Assembly: GCA_029783825.1 (NCBI GenBank)
Contig: JAREIK010002038.1
Span: 50,466 to 114,465, forward strand
Direction: 5' to 3'
From: Sapria himalayana
Taxonomy: Eukaryota > Streptophyta > Magnoliopsida > Malpighiales > Rafflesiaceae
DNA: 64,000 nt
The notes beneath the pieces were generated by a model. It did no database searches and was not told the DNA's origin. It saw only the letters and a list, made by a program, of their open reading frames with translations. Of the stretch, positions 63,485 through 64,000 are shown in pieces. The stretch's first letter is position 1; every line of letters begins with the position of its first letter. Made by a program: the position numbers and the translations under genes.

Positions 63485-64000
63485 TTTAATTTCAATAAAT
63501 ATAAACTAATAAATAATTAAATGAATATTTAAAATAATAATAAATTGAAATAAAAATTAGATTTATTAATTATTAAGTAGTATATAAAAATTTAATGGTT
63601 TATGTATTTAGGCATTATGAGGTTTAAGAGTTTACTGATTTAACTATGTATGCATTTACTGGTTTATAGGTTTTATTAAAAAAATAAAATAACAAAAAAT
63701 TTATTTTTTTTTTATTTTTTGATATTTTCAAAGGTTATAACCTTTGAAAATATAATAATTTTTAAATTTTTTTCAAAAGCAAATTAAATATTTAGTTATA
63801 ATAATCATTATATTTATATATCATATAAATTCAATATAAACAATTTTAGTGATTAATATTCTAATAATGATAAAAAAATAAATTAATAATATATTATTAA
63901 TAAGAGAGATATCAATTAGAATATAATTACAAAACATAAATTTATTCATAAGAAAACCAAAATATATTACTATATAATAATTTTTTGTTTTGTAATTTTT
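63485..64000 (-). repeat. AT-rich satellite array, orientation B (block 10, cut by window end)
   Basis: The array resumes at AATAAATATAAACTAATAAA. The C-rich box is at about 63,590-63,670 and a perfect 32-bp palindrome at 63,722-63,753. The box type (AACTATGTATGCATTTACTGG) is the one that elsewhere is hit by hAT, but no hAT is inserted here. No gene seen. Confidence 0.9.
63722..63753. repeat. Perfect 32-bp satellite palindrome
   Basis: The centre is at 63,737/63,738, with arms ATATTTTCAAAGGTTA and its complement. It is identical to the 57,823 copy across all 32 bases. Confidence 0.93.

Noticed and set aside
1..64000. CRISPR array
   Set aside because: Repeats are hundreds of base pairs long and contiguous with no unique spacers; eukaryotic satellite explains them.
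1..64000. Calling the array centromeric or telomeric
   Set aside because: A palindrome and telomere-like boxes are suggestive, but no chromatin or positional evidence exists in the sequence, and no run of perfect CCCTAAA repeats is present.

Overview
This window is plant nuclear repeat DNA, very probably eudicot heterochromatin. I find no intact protein-coding host gene, tRNA, rRNA or CRISPR array. The plant assignment rests on the transposon families: a Tork/Tnt1-like Ty1-copia element primed by initiator tRNA-Met, a BED-finger hAT transposon, and a long solo LTR starting TGTAACACCCC as plant chromoviruses do. I cannot name the species.

The backbone, about three quarters of the window, is an extremely AT-rich tandem satellite. 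Monomers are about 590 bp; longer ones of about 745 bp carry an internal duplication of about 150 bp. Each monomer has two landmarks: a C-rich box that loosely resembles degenerate plant telomere repeats, and a large palindrome centred on GGTTATAACC. From 1 to about 37,807 the C-rich box reads on the + strand (orientation A below). From about 37,808 to 64,000 the whole array is inverted (orientation B).

Layout: satellite A 1-1,268; hAT copy 1 1,269-4,949; satellite A 4,950-14,924; non-satellite insert with a possible three-exon gene fragment 14,925-17,409; satellite A 17,410-26,032; hAT copy 2 26,033-29,727; satellite A 29,728-37,807; satellite B 37,808-41,423; Ty1-copia element 41,424-46,635; satellite B to 48,205; an opposite-strand LTR fragment of the same copia family 48,206-48,585; satellite B to 54,271; solo Ty3/gypsy-type LTR 54,272-57,299; satellite B to 58,979; truncated hAT copy 3 58,980-62,273; satellite B to 62,838; AT-only insert 62,839-63,484; satellite B to the end.

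The three hAT copies occupy the same base of the same monomer type, share flanking satellite variants, and flip together with the satellite. They therefore look like one old insertion that was copied as part of a higher-order satellite unit, including the inverted arm. The copia element, the solo LTR and the 14.9-17.4 kb insert are separate later interruptions. All transposon genes are broken. The copia gag-pol has nine in-frame stops but only one frameshift, most stops being of the kind left by C-to-T decay, as expected in methylated heterochromatin.

The best leads are the palindrome in each satellite monomer, the orientation switch at 37.8 kb, and a cluster of three stem-loops in the solo LTR that share a 20-nt loop but have different, still complementary stems.
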